DNA of 41,411 nt, taken from the NCBI GenBank assembly GCA_963204715.1, contig CAUJHK010000031.1, forward strand, positions 1-41,411. The letters are read 5' to 3'. Origin of the DNA: Pseudomonadota bacterium. Lineage in GTDB: Bacteria > Pseudomonadota > Alphaproteobacteria > Micavibrionales > Micavibrionaceae. How positions within the stretch are numbered: the stretch's first letter is position 1; each line of letters begins with the position of its first letter. Made by a program: the position numbers and the translations under genes. The notes under the pieces are model-generated. The model ran no database searches. It was not told the DNA's origin and worked only from the letters and a program-made list of their open reading frames with translations. Below are positions 32,006 through 41,327 of this stretch, piece after piece.

Positions 32006-33211
32006 ATGAACCACGATCCCATTGTTATAGTTTCTGCCAAACGCACAGCCATCGGCGCTTTTGGCGGCGTTTTTTCAAACACGCCCGCCCATGATTTAGG
32101 GGCGAATGTGATAAAGGCCGTGTTGGCTGATGCAGGCGTTGATGCACAAGAGGTCGATGATGTCATTCTGGGGCAGGTCTTGACGGCCACACAAGGTCAA
32201 AACCCAGCACGCCGCGCCGCTATGCTGGCTGGCGTTGCGCAGGAAAAAACCGCCATGACCATCAATCAGGTCTGCGGGTCTGGCCTGCGTGCTGTGGCGC
32301 TGGGCGCACAGGCCATTTTGTGCGGTGATGCAGATGTGGTTGTTGCAGGCGGGCAGGAAAATATGACCCTCTCACCCCACGCCATGGCGCTGCGCGCAGG
32401 CATCAAAATGGGCAATGCGGAATTGATTGACACCATGATATCTGATGGCCTTTGGGATGCGTTCAACAACTACCACATGGGTATGACGGCTGAAAACATT
32501 GCACAAAAATATGGCATTACCCGTGAAGATCAGGATGCGTTTGCTGCTGCGTCCCAGCAAAAGGTTGAGGCGGCTGTAAAGGCTGGCAAGTTTAAGACCG
32601 AGATATCGCCCGTGTCGATTAAGGTCAAAAAAGAAGACGTTATGGTTGATAAGGATGAGTTCCCGCGTGATGGTGTAACCGCTGATGCTTTGGCCAAGTT
32701 GCGCCCTGCGTTTAAGCCAGATGGGTCTGTGACGGCGGGCAATGCATCAGGTATCAATGATGGTGCAGCAGCCGTTCTTTTGATGCGCGAAAGCGCGGCC
32801 AAGGCGCGTGGGCTAAAACCATTTGCGCGGATCAAATCATGGGCAACCGCGGGGGTTGACCCTGCTGTGATGGGGACGGGGCCAATCCCCGCCAGCCGCA
32901 AGGCTTTGGAAAAAGCGGGTTGGAGCGTGTCTGATCTTGACCTTGTTGAATCCAATGAGGCTTTTGCGGCGCAGGCTTGCTGTGTTTTAAAAGAGCTGGG
33001 TCTTGATGCAGCAAAGGTCAACGTGAATGGCGGCGCTATATCTTTGGGCCATCCTATAGGGGCGTCGGGTTGCCGCGTGCTCGTGACACTTCTTCATGAA
33101 ATGGCGCGAGGGGGGGCACAAAAAGGTCTTGTGACCTTGTGCATAGGCGGCGGCATGGGCGTGGCCATGTGCGTGGAGCGTGATGCGTCAATGGAATGGA
33201 AAACGGTATAA
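32006..33211 (+). CDS. phaA: Acetyl-CoA acetyltransferase (beta-ketothiolase)
   Basis: This thiolase condenses two acetyl-CoA into acetoacetyl-CoA, the first step of polyhydroxybutyrate synthesis. The 401-residue protein is full length. The acyl-accepting Cys90 lies in [11 protein letters not shown]. The catalytic His is in [10 protein letters not shown] and the second catalytic Cys in CIGGGMG. The biosynthetic-type N-terminus is [17 protein letters not shown] 32006 has AGGA 8 bp before it, while the track's ATG 32000 would be only 2 bp away. It lies 94 bp after phaC and 15 bp before phaB, so phaA and phaB form one transcript. Confidence 0.95.
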   Translation: MNHDPIVIVSAKRTAIGAFGGVFSNTPAHDLGANVIKAVLADAGVDAQEVDDVILGQVLTATQGQNPARRAAMLAGVAQEKTAMTINQVCGSGLRAVALGAQAILCGDADVVVAGGQENMTLSPHAMALRAGIKMGNAELIDTMISDGLWDAFNNYHMGMTAENIAQKYGITREDQDAFAAASQQKVEAAVKAGKFKTEISPVSIKVKKEDVMVDKDEFPRDGVTADALAKLRPAFKPDGSVTAGNASGINDGAAAVLLMRESAAKARGLKPFARIKSWATAGVDPAVMGTGPIPASRKALEKAGWSVSDLDLVESNEAFAAQACCVLKELGLDAAKVNVNGGAISLGHPIGASGCRVLVTLLHEMARGGAQKGLVTLCIGGGMGVAMCVERDASMEWKTV

Positions 33212-33226
33212 CAGGGATTTGATGGA

Positions 33227-33955
33227 ATGAAAAAAGGTGTGGCCATAGTAACGGGTGGAACGCGCGGTATAGGGCTTGAAATCACAAGACTGCTTGTGGA
33301 AGAGGGGTATGATGTTGCGGCGGTCTATCATGGCAATGATGAGGCGGCAAAAGATTGCGAACAGCAGACCAACGCGCGCGCCTTTAAGTTTGATGTGGCA
33401 GATTTTGATGCCTGTCAGACAGGTGTAGCCACCATTGAAGAGGAGATGGGAGCTGTCACTGCTCTCGTCAACAACGCAGGTATCACACGCGACGGCGTTT
33501 TGCATAAAATGACAGCAGAGTCATGGCACGCCGTTATCGAAACAAACCTGACATCTTGTTTCAACATGTGCCGCGCTGTGATTGGCGGCATGCGGGAACG
33601 CGGTTTTGGTCGCATCGTCAACATCAGCTCCATCAACGGGCAAAAAGGCCAGTTTGGACAAACAAACTATTCGGCCGCAAAGGCGGGCATGCTTGGCTTT
33701 ACCAAGGCACTGGCATTGGAAAGCGCGGCAAAGGGTGTTACGGTCAACGCAATATGCCCTGGCTACATCGCCACAGACATGACCACGGCCATGAATCAGG
33801 ATGTCTTGGATTCCATCATTCGCCAGATTCCTGTTGCGCGCATGGGCACGCCGCAGGAGATAGCGCAAATCGTTGCATTCTTAATGTCTGAAAAGGCGGG
33901 TTTTATCAATGGCTCCACTATAACAGCCAATGGCGGGCAGTTTATGGCAGCATAA
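33227..33955 (+). CDS. phaB: Acetoacetyl-CoA reductase
   Basis: This short-chain dehydrogenase of 242 residues reduces acetoacetyl-CoA to (R)-3-hydroxybutyryl-CoA for PHA synthesis. The cofactor motif is VTGGTRGIGLEI (TGxxxGIG). The catalytic tetrad is visible as LVNNAGITRD (Asn), VNISSINGQKGQFGQTNYSAAK (Ser, and Tyr-x3-Lys) and CPGYIATDMT. The GQKGQFGQTNYSAAK pattern is typical of PhaB rather than FabG. Position directly after phaA supports this. The coenzyme is probably NADPH by family; the Arg-type specificity loop (TRG) fits. No terminator follows, and the AsmA gene starts 122 bp downstream. Confidence 0.94.
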   Translation: MKKGVAIVTGGTRGIGLEITRLLVEEGYDVAAVYHGNDEAAKDCEQQTNARAFKFDVADFDACQTGVATIEEEMGAVTALVNNAGITRDGVLHKMTAESWHAVIETNLTSCFNMCRAVIGGMRERGFGRIVNISSINGQKGQFGQTNYSAAKAGMLGFTKALALESAAKGVTVNAICPGYIATDMTTAMNQDVLDSIIRQIPVARMGTPQEIAQIVAFLMSEKAGFINGSTITANGGQFMAA

Positions 33956-34016
33956 TGGCAAAGCGGATAAGGCATTACTGTTCTTTTTAAGTAAAAAAAT
34001 TCTGGAATCGTTTGCG

Positions 34017-34039
34017 TTTATGAGTGCGCGCCCTATATA
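34017..34039 (+). promoter_or_regulatory. Weak candidate promoter for the AsmA-family gene
   Basis: GCGTTTATGAGTG-type spacing places TATATA at 34034-34039 about 17 bp after a poor -35 (TTTGCG). The gap of 121 bp after phaB otherwise holds only AT-rich sequence. The downstream site TTATGGAG precedes the ATG. Confidence 0.25.
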
Positions 34040-34076
34040 AAGGGTTCGTTGTAATTTTTTTCCTTATGGAGCCAGT

Positions 34077-37000
34077 ATGAAAACCACCTTTACTGTGGCT
34101 TTGACCATCATCATTTTAGGGTTAGCAGGTCTTTTGATTGGCCCGTCCTTTATGGACTGGGACAAGTACAAGCCGCAAATTATAGAGCAAGCAAAAAAAT
34201 CTTCGGGATATGACATCCATATTGACGGTGACATAGGCCTGTCCGTTCTTCCTGCTCCTCGTTTGAAGATTCAGGGCTTGAGCGTGGATGCGCCCAAAGG
34301 CAAAGCAGAAAAACTTATTTCTGTTGAAGATGCGTTTATCAGTGTGGATCTGTTTTCACTGATGTCGGGCGATATTGTTGTGGATACGGTACGTTTGGAA
34401 AAACCCCGCGTCACCCTGGAAAAGCTTGCGGATGGCACTTTTTCATGGGCTGTTGAGAAGAACCAGCAAAATGGGGGCGTGACACCTTCCGATACGTCGA
34501 ATGACGCAAAGACGAACCGTCCCATAAGTCTGGGCAAGGTGGTTATAGAAGAGGGTGCGCTTGACTATGTGGACAAACAAACAGACAAAACCCAAGAATT
34601 AAAAGACATCAATATTGATCTGTCGGCAAAAACGCTGGAAGGCCCGTTCTCGGCAGATGGAAACTTGCTGTATAACGGCAAGCGCATTGACATCACTCTT
34701 GATACTGAAAAACCAAAAGGCGACAAAAAAGAATTTGATGCAGAGCTGGAAATCGGTTTGCCTGAGTCAAAAGCAAGTGCGTCCTTCAAGGGCGTTGTGG
34801 CGCTCTCCCCCATGGAAGTGCAGGGCAAGCTTAATCTGGAGGCCAAAAACCTTGCTGAGGCTTTGAGCGTTTCAGGGCAAGAGCCATCACCAGCATTGGC
34901 AAGACCTTTAAGCTTTTCGGGGCTTGTAACCGCGAGCGAAAATCAGATTCGCTCTGAAGATATTTCCATCTCTTATGGTGACACAAAAGGGACGGGCAAT
35001 GTGGTTGTTTCCAACTTTAAAGATCAAAACCCCGTCAAACTACAGGCCAATATGGGCTTTAGCGGTATTTTGAACTTTGACCAAATCGCGCCCAAGGCAG
35101 ATAAATCCAAACAAGCCAGCGTGGAAGAAAAAGTGGCGAAGGGGCAAAAGCTTTCTTCTCCCGCTTTTTTGCCTGAAAGCTTAAGTATTCCATTCCCGCT
35201 CGAAGCCAAGCTGAAAATAGTGGCTGAAGGCATCCAGATGGGCGGCGTGGTTTACAAGGGTGTGAGTGCCGATATTGTAAAAACAGGCTCGGATATTGAT
35301 TTCACGGCGGCCCTGTCGGACATCCCGGGGAAAACAAATCTGGATATTCGCGGGTTGCTTCGTTACACCACAGCCTCAAGGTCAGGTGACAAGGGCATAA
35401 CCTATGCAGACCCAAAACTCACCTTTGCCGTGAACGGGACATCACAGCAGTTTCCTACATTGCTGCGCAGCTTTGCGCCAGATCAGGATGATAACAAAGC
35501 CCTCGAAATTTATAAAACCGCACGTTTTGATGTTCAGGGCATGGTGGGGCAGGACAAAATATCTTTCAACAACAGCACTGTGAAGCTGGATGATACAACG
35601 CTGGCGCTGTCTGGGTCATACAAGCCGCAAGGCCAAGGCGGACGACCTGATGTGACGCTGGACTTGACCACAGATTTTGTTGACATAGACCACATCCAGT
35701 CACGCTTGAATGGTCAGAAAAAGGCGGCTGTGCAAAAAGATTCGTCAGCTGCGCCAGATTTGAAAAAATCTCTGGAGCCTGTTCGCGGCTTTGAAGTGCC
35801 TTTAAATCTGAACTTTGATATCAGTGCGCAAAAAGCAAGGTTCAACGCTCAGGACATCAATGGTATTCGCATAAAAGGCTTCGCTTCTGGCAGTGCGTTG
35901 AAACTGGATGTTGCGTCCGCGCAGGACTTCATGGGTGCGGTCGCCAGCTTGAAGGGGCGGGTGGATGACCTTAAAACCCTCTCAGGGGTGGACTTGTCCT
36001 TTTACGGCAAAACATCCAATTTAAAAGCGTTGATGGAATCCTTGAAGATGGATACTTCAAAATTGCCTCAAAGCATAAGCAGTGCGGAAGCCAATATAAG
36101 TGCCAAAGGAAAAGCGGAAGCTTTGAATTTTGATGCGGATATTGCGGCGTTGAATGGACAGCTCAGGGCATCAGGTGACATGACAGGGCTGCTTGATACG
36201 CCCTCTTTCAACAACCTTGTGATTGGGGCAAAGCATCCTAATCTGGTCAAAGCCATTCAGGTGTTAAACCCTGCCTTCACAGGCAGTGAAGGTCTTGAAA
36301 AGCCCTTTGACTTTCAGGCAAAGGCTGTCAAAGACGGCAATGTGTATGATTTGAAAGGCATGAAGGCAACATTGGGCAGCATGTCCGTGACAGGAGATTT
36401 GAAAGTTGACCAAAGCGGCGCAAAGCCCTTTATCAGCGGCAATCTGCAAGCAGGTGATATGCCATTGGACAGCCTTTTGGGTGCCAAAAACGCTGGTGCT
36501 GGTGGCTCAGGCGGGGCGGCGGCCTCTTCATCAACCAGTGGGGGAAAGTGGTCAAAAGCACCGCTTGAAACAGGCTGGATGCACTCTATGAATGTGGATT
36601 TGGCTCTGGCCGCAAAATCCATTACCTATGGCGGGTGGAATTTTATAAATCCCTCTACACGTATTGGCCTCAAAGACGGCACATTAAATGTTGACGGCTT
36701 AAAGGCGGGTCTGTTTGGCGGTAACGCATCTATGAATGCACGCGTTGTTGACCCAGCAGATGAAAAACAACCTTTGTCACTGTCTGTTCAATCAAAAATG
36801 GACAACGTGAATCTTGAGCCGCTGGTAACAGCCTTAAGTGGTACGCGCAGGTTAAAAGCGGCGGGTGATGTGTCCTTTGATATGGATGTGTCAGGTTCTG
36901 GCCTAAGCTCTCACGCGCTGGTCAGCAGCCTGCAGGGAAAATCCACGCTCAATGGTAACAATGTTGTGATGAAGGGGTTTGACCTTGCACAAATTGGGCT

Positions 37001-37658
37001 GGCCTTTGTGGACTCAGGAAAGCCTTTGGACAGGTTGAGCGGCATTGTTGGCGGCGCGACCAGCAGCGGCGAAACCAGATTTGATACCATCAAAGGCAAT
37101 TACGACATCGCTCAGGGCGTAGTGAATATTTCCTCAATGGAAATGGACGGGCCTGCCGCCAATATCAAATCAAAGGGCAATGCCAATCTGCCGCAATGGT
37201 ACATAGACACCATCCACACCATCACCTTCAAGCAAGCCAAGGATGCTGGCGCGTTTGACGTGGCCATCAAAGGGTCTTTGAGCAGTCCCGCCAACACCTT
37301 TGGCAAAGGATTGTTCAATGATGTGTTGACCAGACGACTGCAAGGAAAAGTGCAAGAAAAACTGCAAGAAAAATTGCCTGATGTTCTGGGCAAGGATTTA
37401 ACAGGCAAGTTGCAAGGACTTGGCATATTGCCATCCGCGCCCAAGCCTGCGCCAGCCCCGGCACCAGCGCCTGTTGATGATGGTGCTGTGCCTGCTGTGG
37501 ATGATTCACCACAAAGCGCACCTGTGCCCGCACCAGCGGCCACCCCTGCGCCCACACCTGCGCCTGCGCCCCAAACCCAGCAGGATGATTCAAAAAAGGC
37601 ACTGGAGGATGAAGCCTCCAAGGCCATTCAGGGCGTTCTAAACGGGTTGCTGCAGTAA
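34077..37658 (+). CDS. AsmA family protein
   Basis: This 1193-residue protein has an N-terminal transmembrane helix (about 5-27, VALTIIILGLAGLLIGPSF), then the AsmA N-terminal domain with WDKYKPQIIEQAKKSSGYDIHIDGDIGLSVLPAPRLKI. Long stretches of beta-rich repeats follow. The C-terminal AsmA_2-type region (about 860-1080) reads SGTRRLKAAGDVSFDMDVSGSG and DLAQIGLAFVDSGKPLDRLSG. A Pro/Ala-rich tail closes the protein (about 1120-1170, APAPAPAPV type). AsmA/TamB-like proteins are envelope-spanning bridges that carry phospholipids between the membranes. That role is inferred from the family. Members in alphaproteobacteria are of similar size. The stop is 1 bp from that of the convergent RHH gene. 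Confidence 0.93.
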   Translation: MKTTFTVALTIIILGLAGLLIGPSFMDWDKYKPQIIEQAKKSSGYDIHIDGDIGLSVLPAPRLKIQGLSVDAPKGKAEKLISVEDAFISVDLFSLMSGDIVVDTVRLEKPRVTLEKLADGTFSWAVEKNQQNGGVTPSDTSNDAKTNRPISLGKVVIEEGALDYVDKQTDKTQELKDINIDLSAKTLEGPFSADGNLLYNGKRIDITLDTEKPKGDKKEFDAELEIGLPESKASASFKGVVALSPMEVQGKLNLEAKNLAEALSVSGQEPSPALARPLSFSGLVTASENQIRSEDISISYGDTKGTGNVVVSNFKDQNPVKLQANMGFSGILNFDQIAPKADKSKQASVEEKVAKGQKLSSPAFLPESLSIPFPLEAKLKIVAEGIQMGGVVYKGVSADIVKTGSDIDFTAALSDIPGKTNLDIRGLLRYTTASRSGDKGITYADPKLTFAVNGTSQQFPTLLRSFAPDQDDNKALEIYKTARFDVQGMVGQDKISFNNSTVKLDDTTLALSGSYKPQGQGGRPDVTLDLTTDFVDIDHIQSRLNGQKKAAVQKDSSAAPDLKKSLEPVRGFEVPLNLNFDISAQKARFNAQDINGIRIKGFASGSALKLDVASAQDFMGAVASLKGRVDDLKTLSGVDLSFYGKTSNLKALMESLKMDTSKLPQSISSAEANISAKGKAEALNFDADIAALNGQLRASGDMTGLLDTPSFNNLVIGAKHPNLVKAIQVLNPAFTGSEGLEKPFDFQAKAVKDGNVYDLKGMKATLGSMSVTGDLKVDQSGAKPFISGNLQAGDMPLDSLLGAKNAGAGGSGGAAASSSTSGGKWSKAPLETGWMHSMNVDLALAAKSITYGGWNFINPSTRIGLKDGTLNVDGLKAGLFGGNASMNARVVDPADEKQPLSLSVQSKMDNVNLEPLVTALSGTRRLKAAGDVSFDMDVSGSGLSSHALVSSLQGKSTLNGNNVVMKGFDLAQIGLAFVDSGKPLDRLSGIVGGATSSGETRFDTIKGNYDIAQGVVNISSMEMDGPAANIKSKGNANLPQWYIDTIHTITFKQAKDAGAFDVAIKGSLSSPANTFGKGLFNDVLTRRLQGKVQEKLQEKLPDVLGKDLTGKLQGLGILPSAPKPAPAPAPAPVDDGAVPAVDDSPQSAPVPAPAATPAPTPAPAPQTQQDDSKKALEDEASKAIQGVLNGLLQ

Positions 37659-37659
37659 T

Positions 37660-37884
37660 CTATTTGGGTTGAAGTTCATCAAGAACATATAACCGAAGGG
37701 CGCTGGACAAGTTTGTTCCGCGCCTTTCGTCTATGTCGGCAATAAGGTTGGCAAGGGGGCGTTTTTGCGCCTGCGCAAGGCGCTTTAGCGCCTCCCAGAA
37801 AGGCTCTTCAATCGACACGCTGGTGGTGTGCCCCGCAATGGTGACAGACCGCTTGATAACCTTGCTGGAAAGGATGTCGGCCAT
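37660..37884 (-). CDS. Ribbon-helix-helix domain protein (RHH_4 type)
   Basis: This 74-residue protein matches the RHH_4 (PF13467) pattern: VIKRSVTIAGHTTSVSIEEPFWEALKRLAQ, followed by LANLIADIDERRGTNLSSALRLYVLDEL. RHH proteins bind DNA as dimers through an N-terminal beta strand. A regulator role is therefore inferred. The gene starts inside the stop of fumC (TAATG), so it is translationally coupled to fumC. Nothing in the sequence points to its targets. Confidence 0.85.
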   Translation of the reverse strand: MADILSSKVIKRSVTIAGHTTSVSIEEPFWEALKRLAQAQKRPLANLIADIDERRGTNLSSALRLYVLDELQPK

Positions 37885-39314
37885 TATCCGCGCGGCTTGA
37901 TCATATCTTCAGGCTTTACCCACTGATCATATTGCTCGGAGGTCAAAAGTCCCAACGCCATGCCCGCCTCACGCAAAGATGTGCCTTCCTTGTTGGCTTT
38001 TTTGGCAATTTTTGCGGCGTTGTCATAGCCAATATGCGGGTTGAGCGCCGTCACCAGCATCAATGAGTTTTCCATCAGATATTGAATGCGCTCATAGTTT
38101 GGCTCTATGCCCACCAAGCATCTATCTGTAAAGCTTCGGCACGCATCGGACAATAACTCAATGGATTGCAGCACGTTGTAAATAATAACGGGCTTAAAGA
38201 CGTTCAACTCAAAATGTCCGTTGCTTGCCGCCACACTGACGGCTGTGTTGTTGCCCATCACTTGCGCGCAGACCATGGTCATAGCCTCGCATTGGGTGGG
38301 GTTTACTTTACCAGGCATAATAGAAGATCCAGGCTCGTTTTCAGGGAGCAACAGCTCGCCAATGCCAGAGCGCGGGCCAGATCCCATCAAACGGATATCA
38401 TTGGCAATTTTCATCAGCGATACGGCCAACACATTCAACATGCCAGACATCTCGCACAGCGCATCATGCGTGGCCAGTGCTTCAAACTTGTTTGGGGCGG
38501 TGATGAAATTCAGCCCCGTAATGTCCGATACATTCGCGGCAAATTTTTCAGGAAAACCCACCATGCAGTTGATGCCTGTACCCACGGCGGTGCCACCTTG
38601 CGCCAGCATCATGGTGCGGGGCAGGGCGGCCTTGATGCGTTCTATCCCGTATTTTATTTGCGCAGCATAGCCTGAGAATTCCTGCCCCAGTGTCAAAGGG
38701 GTTGCGTCTTGCAAATGCGTGCGTCCGTTTTTCACAATGTTCGCAAATTCTTTGGCTTTTCCATCCAGTGCCGCGTGCAGCATTTCAAGCGATGGAATAA
38801 GGTCATGGTACAACGCTTCCCCCGCCGCAATGTGCATGACAGTGGGGAAGGAGTCGTTAGAGGACTGTCCCATATTCACATGGTCATTGGGGTGGACGGG
38901 GGTTTTGCCACCGCGTGTGCCAGCCAGAATTTCATTGGCGCGGCCCGCAATCACTTCGTTCGCGTTCATGTTTGTTTGTGTGCCAGACCCAGTCTGCCAG
39001 ACAGATAAAGGAAACTGGCCTGCCAGCGTGCCATCCATAATTTCATCAGCCGCCTGCACAATGGCTTGGCCCACCTTGGCGTCCAGCACATTCAAGGCCA
39101 TGTTTGTTAAGGCGGCGGCTTTCTTTTGCACACCAAGCGCGCGCACAACGCGGGCAGGCATCTTTTCTGTCCCGATATCAAAGTTTTGCATGGAACGCTG
39201 TGTTTGCGCGCCCCAGTAAGCGTCGGCGGGAACTTCAATCTCGCCAAAGGAATCTGTTTCAATACGTGTGCTGGTGGAGTTTTTTTGTGCGGTCATGTGT
39301 GCGGCGTTCGTCAT
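37884..39314 (-). CDS. fumC: Class II fumarate hydratase
   Basis: FumC interconverts fumarate and malate in the TCA cycle and needs no iron-sulfur cluster, so it is heat and oxidation stable. The 476 residues are full length. The fumarase/aspartase signature [15 protein letters not shown] is present (GSxxMPxKxNP), together with [34 protein letters not shown] and [20 protein letters not shown]. The last two hold the substrate-binding Asn and His. The first 17 residues are weakly conserved. The start at 39314 overlaps the purK stop by 4 nt (ATGA), which supports it over a later ATG. It is read with purK and the RHH gene. Confidence 0.97.
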   Translation of the reverse strand: MTNAAHMTAQKNSTSTRIETDSFGEIEVPADAYWGAQTQRSMQNFDIGTEKMPARVVRALGVQKKAAALTNMALNVLDAKVGQAIVQAADEIMDGTLAGQFPLSVWQTGSGTQTNMNANEVIAGRANEILAGTRGGKTPVHPNDHVNMGQSSNDSFPTVMHIAAGEALYHDLIPSLEMLHAALDGKAKEFANIVKNGRTHLQDATPLTLGQEFSGYAAQIKYGIERIKAALPRTMMLAQGGTAVGTGINCMVGFPEKFAANVSDITGLNFITAPNKFEALATHDALCEMSGMLNVLAVSLMKIANDIRLMGSGPRSGIGELLLPENEPGSSIMPGKVNPTQCEAMTMVCAQVMGNNTAVSVAASNGHFELNVFKPVIIYNVLQSIELLSDACRSFTDRCLVGIEPNYERIQYLMENSLMLVTALNPHIGYDNAAKIAKKANKEGTSLREAGMALGLLTSEQYDQWVKPEDMIKPRG

Positions 39315-40408
39315 TTCTTTTCCAAAGGTTTTGTTAAGTTGATATGTCCCATTTTGCGCCCCTCGCGGCTCTCGGCTTTGCCGTAGAGGTGAATGGCAGC
39401 ATCGGCGCGACCATAATACGCATCTAAAGTCTTCACGTCATCCCCAATCAGGTTGATCATGGTCACTTCGCTGTGGGCTATGGGCTTTAAAATAGGCAGG
39501 CCAGAGATGGCGCGGATATGCTGTTCAAACTGCGAAACATTGCATCCATCCATGGTCCAGTGGCCAGAATTGTGCGTGCGCGGCGCAATCTCGTTGGCAA
39601 AAACCTCGCCGCCCTTGGCCACGAACAGCTCCAGCGCGGCCAGCCCCACAAGGTTCACTGATTTTGCAAGTGTGGTAGCCATGTCGATGGCGGTGCTTTC
39701 CACATGCGCGTGCGCAGGGCCGAATCGCTCTACCAGATTAACAGGCGCTATGCTCTCGCTCAAAATATGGTTCTTGTGGTTGTTTAAGGCTATGGGGAAG
39801 GTTTCTATCGTGCCAAAAACATCGCGTGCAACGATGACAGAGCATTCATATGCAAAGTCTATTACGCCTTCAATAATAGCCTCGTTGGTATTCAATTTTG
39901 CCCAGTTATCTGCGCTGTTGTCTTTAATACTATGTTTTATTTGACCTTTTCCGTCATAACCGAAACGGCTCGTCTTTATGATGCAATTTTGTGCCTTTTG
40001 CTGCCCCATGAAGCGGTCAATGTCGGCGGCGGATGTCGCTGGCGACCATGGCGCGGTCTTGATGCCAGATTGGTTTAAAAAATCCTTTTCTTTCAATCGG
40101 TTCTGCGAAACCATCAAGAGATTGGCGTCTGGATAAACGGGTTTTGTCCCGCTTAAAACCTCTATCGCTTCGAGAGGGATGTTTTCAAACTCATAGGATA
40201 TAACATCAACACTTGTTGCGAAATCTTTGAGTTTGTTTATGTTTTCGTAAGAGGCGCAAGTGAAAAGATCGGTAACCTGAGAGGCTGGGCAATTCTCTTC
40301 GGGGCAATATATATGGGTGCGCATGCCAAGACGGCTGGCGGCAAGGGCAGACATTCTGCCCAGTTGCCCACCACCCAAAATGCCGATTGTTTTGATGTTC
40401 ATCTTCAT
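39311..40408 (-). CDS. purK: N5-carboxyaminoimidazole ribonucleotide synthase
   Basis: PurK is an ATP-grasp enzyme that carboxylates AIR with bicarbonate and ATP to give N5-CAIR, the substrate of PurE. The 365-residue protein has the N-terminal glycine motif [17 protein letters not shown] and the ATP-grasp segment [14 protein letters not shown]. The metal-binding region reads [31 protein letters not shown], and the family motif [12 protein letters not shown] is also present. The start may be either of two ATGs six bases apart (MKMN or MN). The ribosome binding site is poor. It is separated from purE by an unusual 191-bp gap containing DnaA boxes, whereas purE and purK usually lie side by side. 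Confidence 0.96.
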   Translation of the reverse strand: MKMNIKTIGILGGGQLGRMSALAASRLGMRTHIYCPEENCPASQVTDLFTCASYENINKLKDFATSVDVISYEFENIPLEAIEVLSGTKPVYPDANLLMVSQNRLKEKDFLNQSGIKTAPWSPATSAADIDRFMGQQKAQNCIIKTSRFGYDGKGQIKHSIKDNSADNWAKLNTNEAIIEGVIDFAYECSVIVARDVFGTIETFPIALNNHKNHILSESIAPVNLVERFGPAHAHVESTAIDMATTLAKSVNLVGLAALELFVAKGGEVFANEIAPRTHNSGHWTMDGCNVSQFEQHIRAISGLPILKPIAHSEVTMINLIGDDVKTLDAYYGRADAAIHLYGKAESREGRKMGHINLTKPLEKK

Positions 40409-40599
40409 AGCGGGATATAAAACCTTTACCCTTTGAAATTCAAGGCATATTTGGGCATATAAAAAAAATGTTATGCGCCATGGCCAATACTAATCCACAT
40501 ATCCACAGCTTCAAAGACCCTATATTGGGTTTTTGGCACGAATTTGAATGTTGTTGATTTTATGGATTGTGGATAAACTGCCTGCTTATCCACAGGGCT
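40409..40599. promoter_or_regulatory. DnaA-box cluster with AT-rich patch between purK and purE
   Basis: Four DnaA-box sequences lie within 104 bp. Two are perfect: TGTGGATAA (40568-40576, minus orientation) and TTATCCACA (40586-40594, plus orientation). Two have one mismatch: TAATCCACA (40491-40499) and ATATCCACA (40499-40507). An AT-rich stretch with two GGCATAT repeats and an A8 run lies at about 40445-40473. There is no coding potential. This could be an origin, a DnaA titration site or a DnaA-controlled promoter for purK. Confidence 0.55.
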
Positions 40600-41097
40600 T
40601 TAATCCTTGGGCTGGTCAGCCACTTTTGCGGTTTCGTTCTCGCGATATTTTTCCAATCTCGCCATAAGTTCGTCATCCGATAATCCTAAGATGGAGGCGG
40701 CCAAAAGGGCAGCGTTTTTCGCGCCCGCCTCGCCAATAGCCAATGTGCCCACGGGCACGCCACCTGGCATTTGGACGATGGACAGTAAAGAATCCATTCC
40801 TTTCAATGCCTTAGATTTAACGGGAACGCCTAGAACTGGCAAAGATGTCAGGGCGGCGGTCATCCCAGGCAGGTGGGCTGCGCCTCCTGCGCCCGCGATA
40901 ATTACCTTTATGCCGCGTCCCTTGGCAGAGGTGGCATAGTCATACATGCGTTTGGGGGTACGGTGCGCTGACACTATATTGACTTCGTGTGGAATTTGAA
41001 GCTCATGCAGTAACTCATGAGAAATCTTCATAGTTTCCCAGTCAGACTGTGACCCCATGATAATTCCGATTTTCGGGTTTGGATCGCTGTGCGTCAT
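40600..41097 (-). CDS. purE: N5-carboxyaminoimidazole ribonucleotide mutase
   Basis: PurE moves the carboxyl group of N5-CAIR to carbon 4, giving CAIR. The 165-residue protein has the class I signature [13 protein letters not shown] near the N-terminus, [14 protein letters not shown] with the active-site His, and [44 protein letters not shown], which covers the family core. It is the usual length for bacterial PurE. The gene lies 29 bp after the YdcH gene on the same strand, and purK follows after the 191-bp DnaA-box gap. Confidence 0.97.
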   Translation of the reverse strand: MTHSDPNPKIGIIMGSQSDWETMKISHELLHELQIPHEVNIVSAHRTPKRMYDYATSAKGRGIKVIIAGAGGAAHLPGMTAALTSLPVLGVPVKSKALKGMDSLLSIVQMPGGVPVGTLAIGEAGAKNAALLAASILGLSDDELMARLEKYRENETAKVADQPKD

Positions 41098-41126
41098 GAT
41101 GAACCGTCTTTAAAAGCAAGGGTTGG

Positions 41127-41327
41127 TCAGGCGATAATGTCAGGTAAAATATCGCTTTTTAGTTTTTGTATCTGGTCTTTTAAGGCCAGTTTCTTCTTTT
41201 TCAGCCTCTGAATGGCCAAAAGGTCAATAGGGGGTGAGTTGATCGCGCGTTCAATTTCGGCATCAAGTTTTCTATGCTCGCTTTCGAGGTCTGCAAGCTT
41301 TTCGGTCAGGTCGGCAAGGTCTTCCAT
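41127..41327 (-). CDS. YdcH family (DUF465) small protein
   Basis: This 66-residue protein is almost entirely helical. It has the DUF465 pattern: DLESEHRKLDAEIERAINSPP followed by AIQRLKKKKLALKDQIQKL. The length is typical of the family, whose function is unknown. The ORF track starts at TTG 41336; ATG 41327 (MEDLADLTEKLADLE) is more likely because it is a standard start codon and fits the family N-terminus, with GGA about 6 bp upstream. It lies upstream of purE and could be the first gene of that transcript. Confidence 0.85.
   Translation of the reverse strand: MEDLADLTEKLADLESEHRKLDAEIERAINSPPIDLLAIQRLKKKKLALKDQIQKLKSDILPDIIA

Noticed and set aside
37112-37627. 171-residue minus-strand ORF in the asmA tail
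   Set aside because: It is the reverse reading of the Pro/Ala-rich tail of the AsmA protein, with no ribosome binding site and no family match.
38166-39219. Plus-strand ORFs opposite fumC
   Set aside because: Frame shadows of a strongly conserved gene; no start signals and no recognisable domains.
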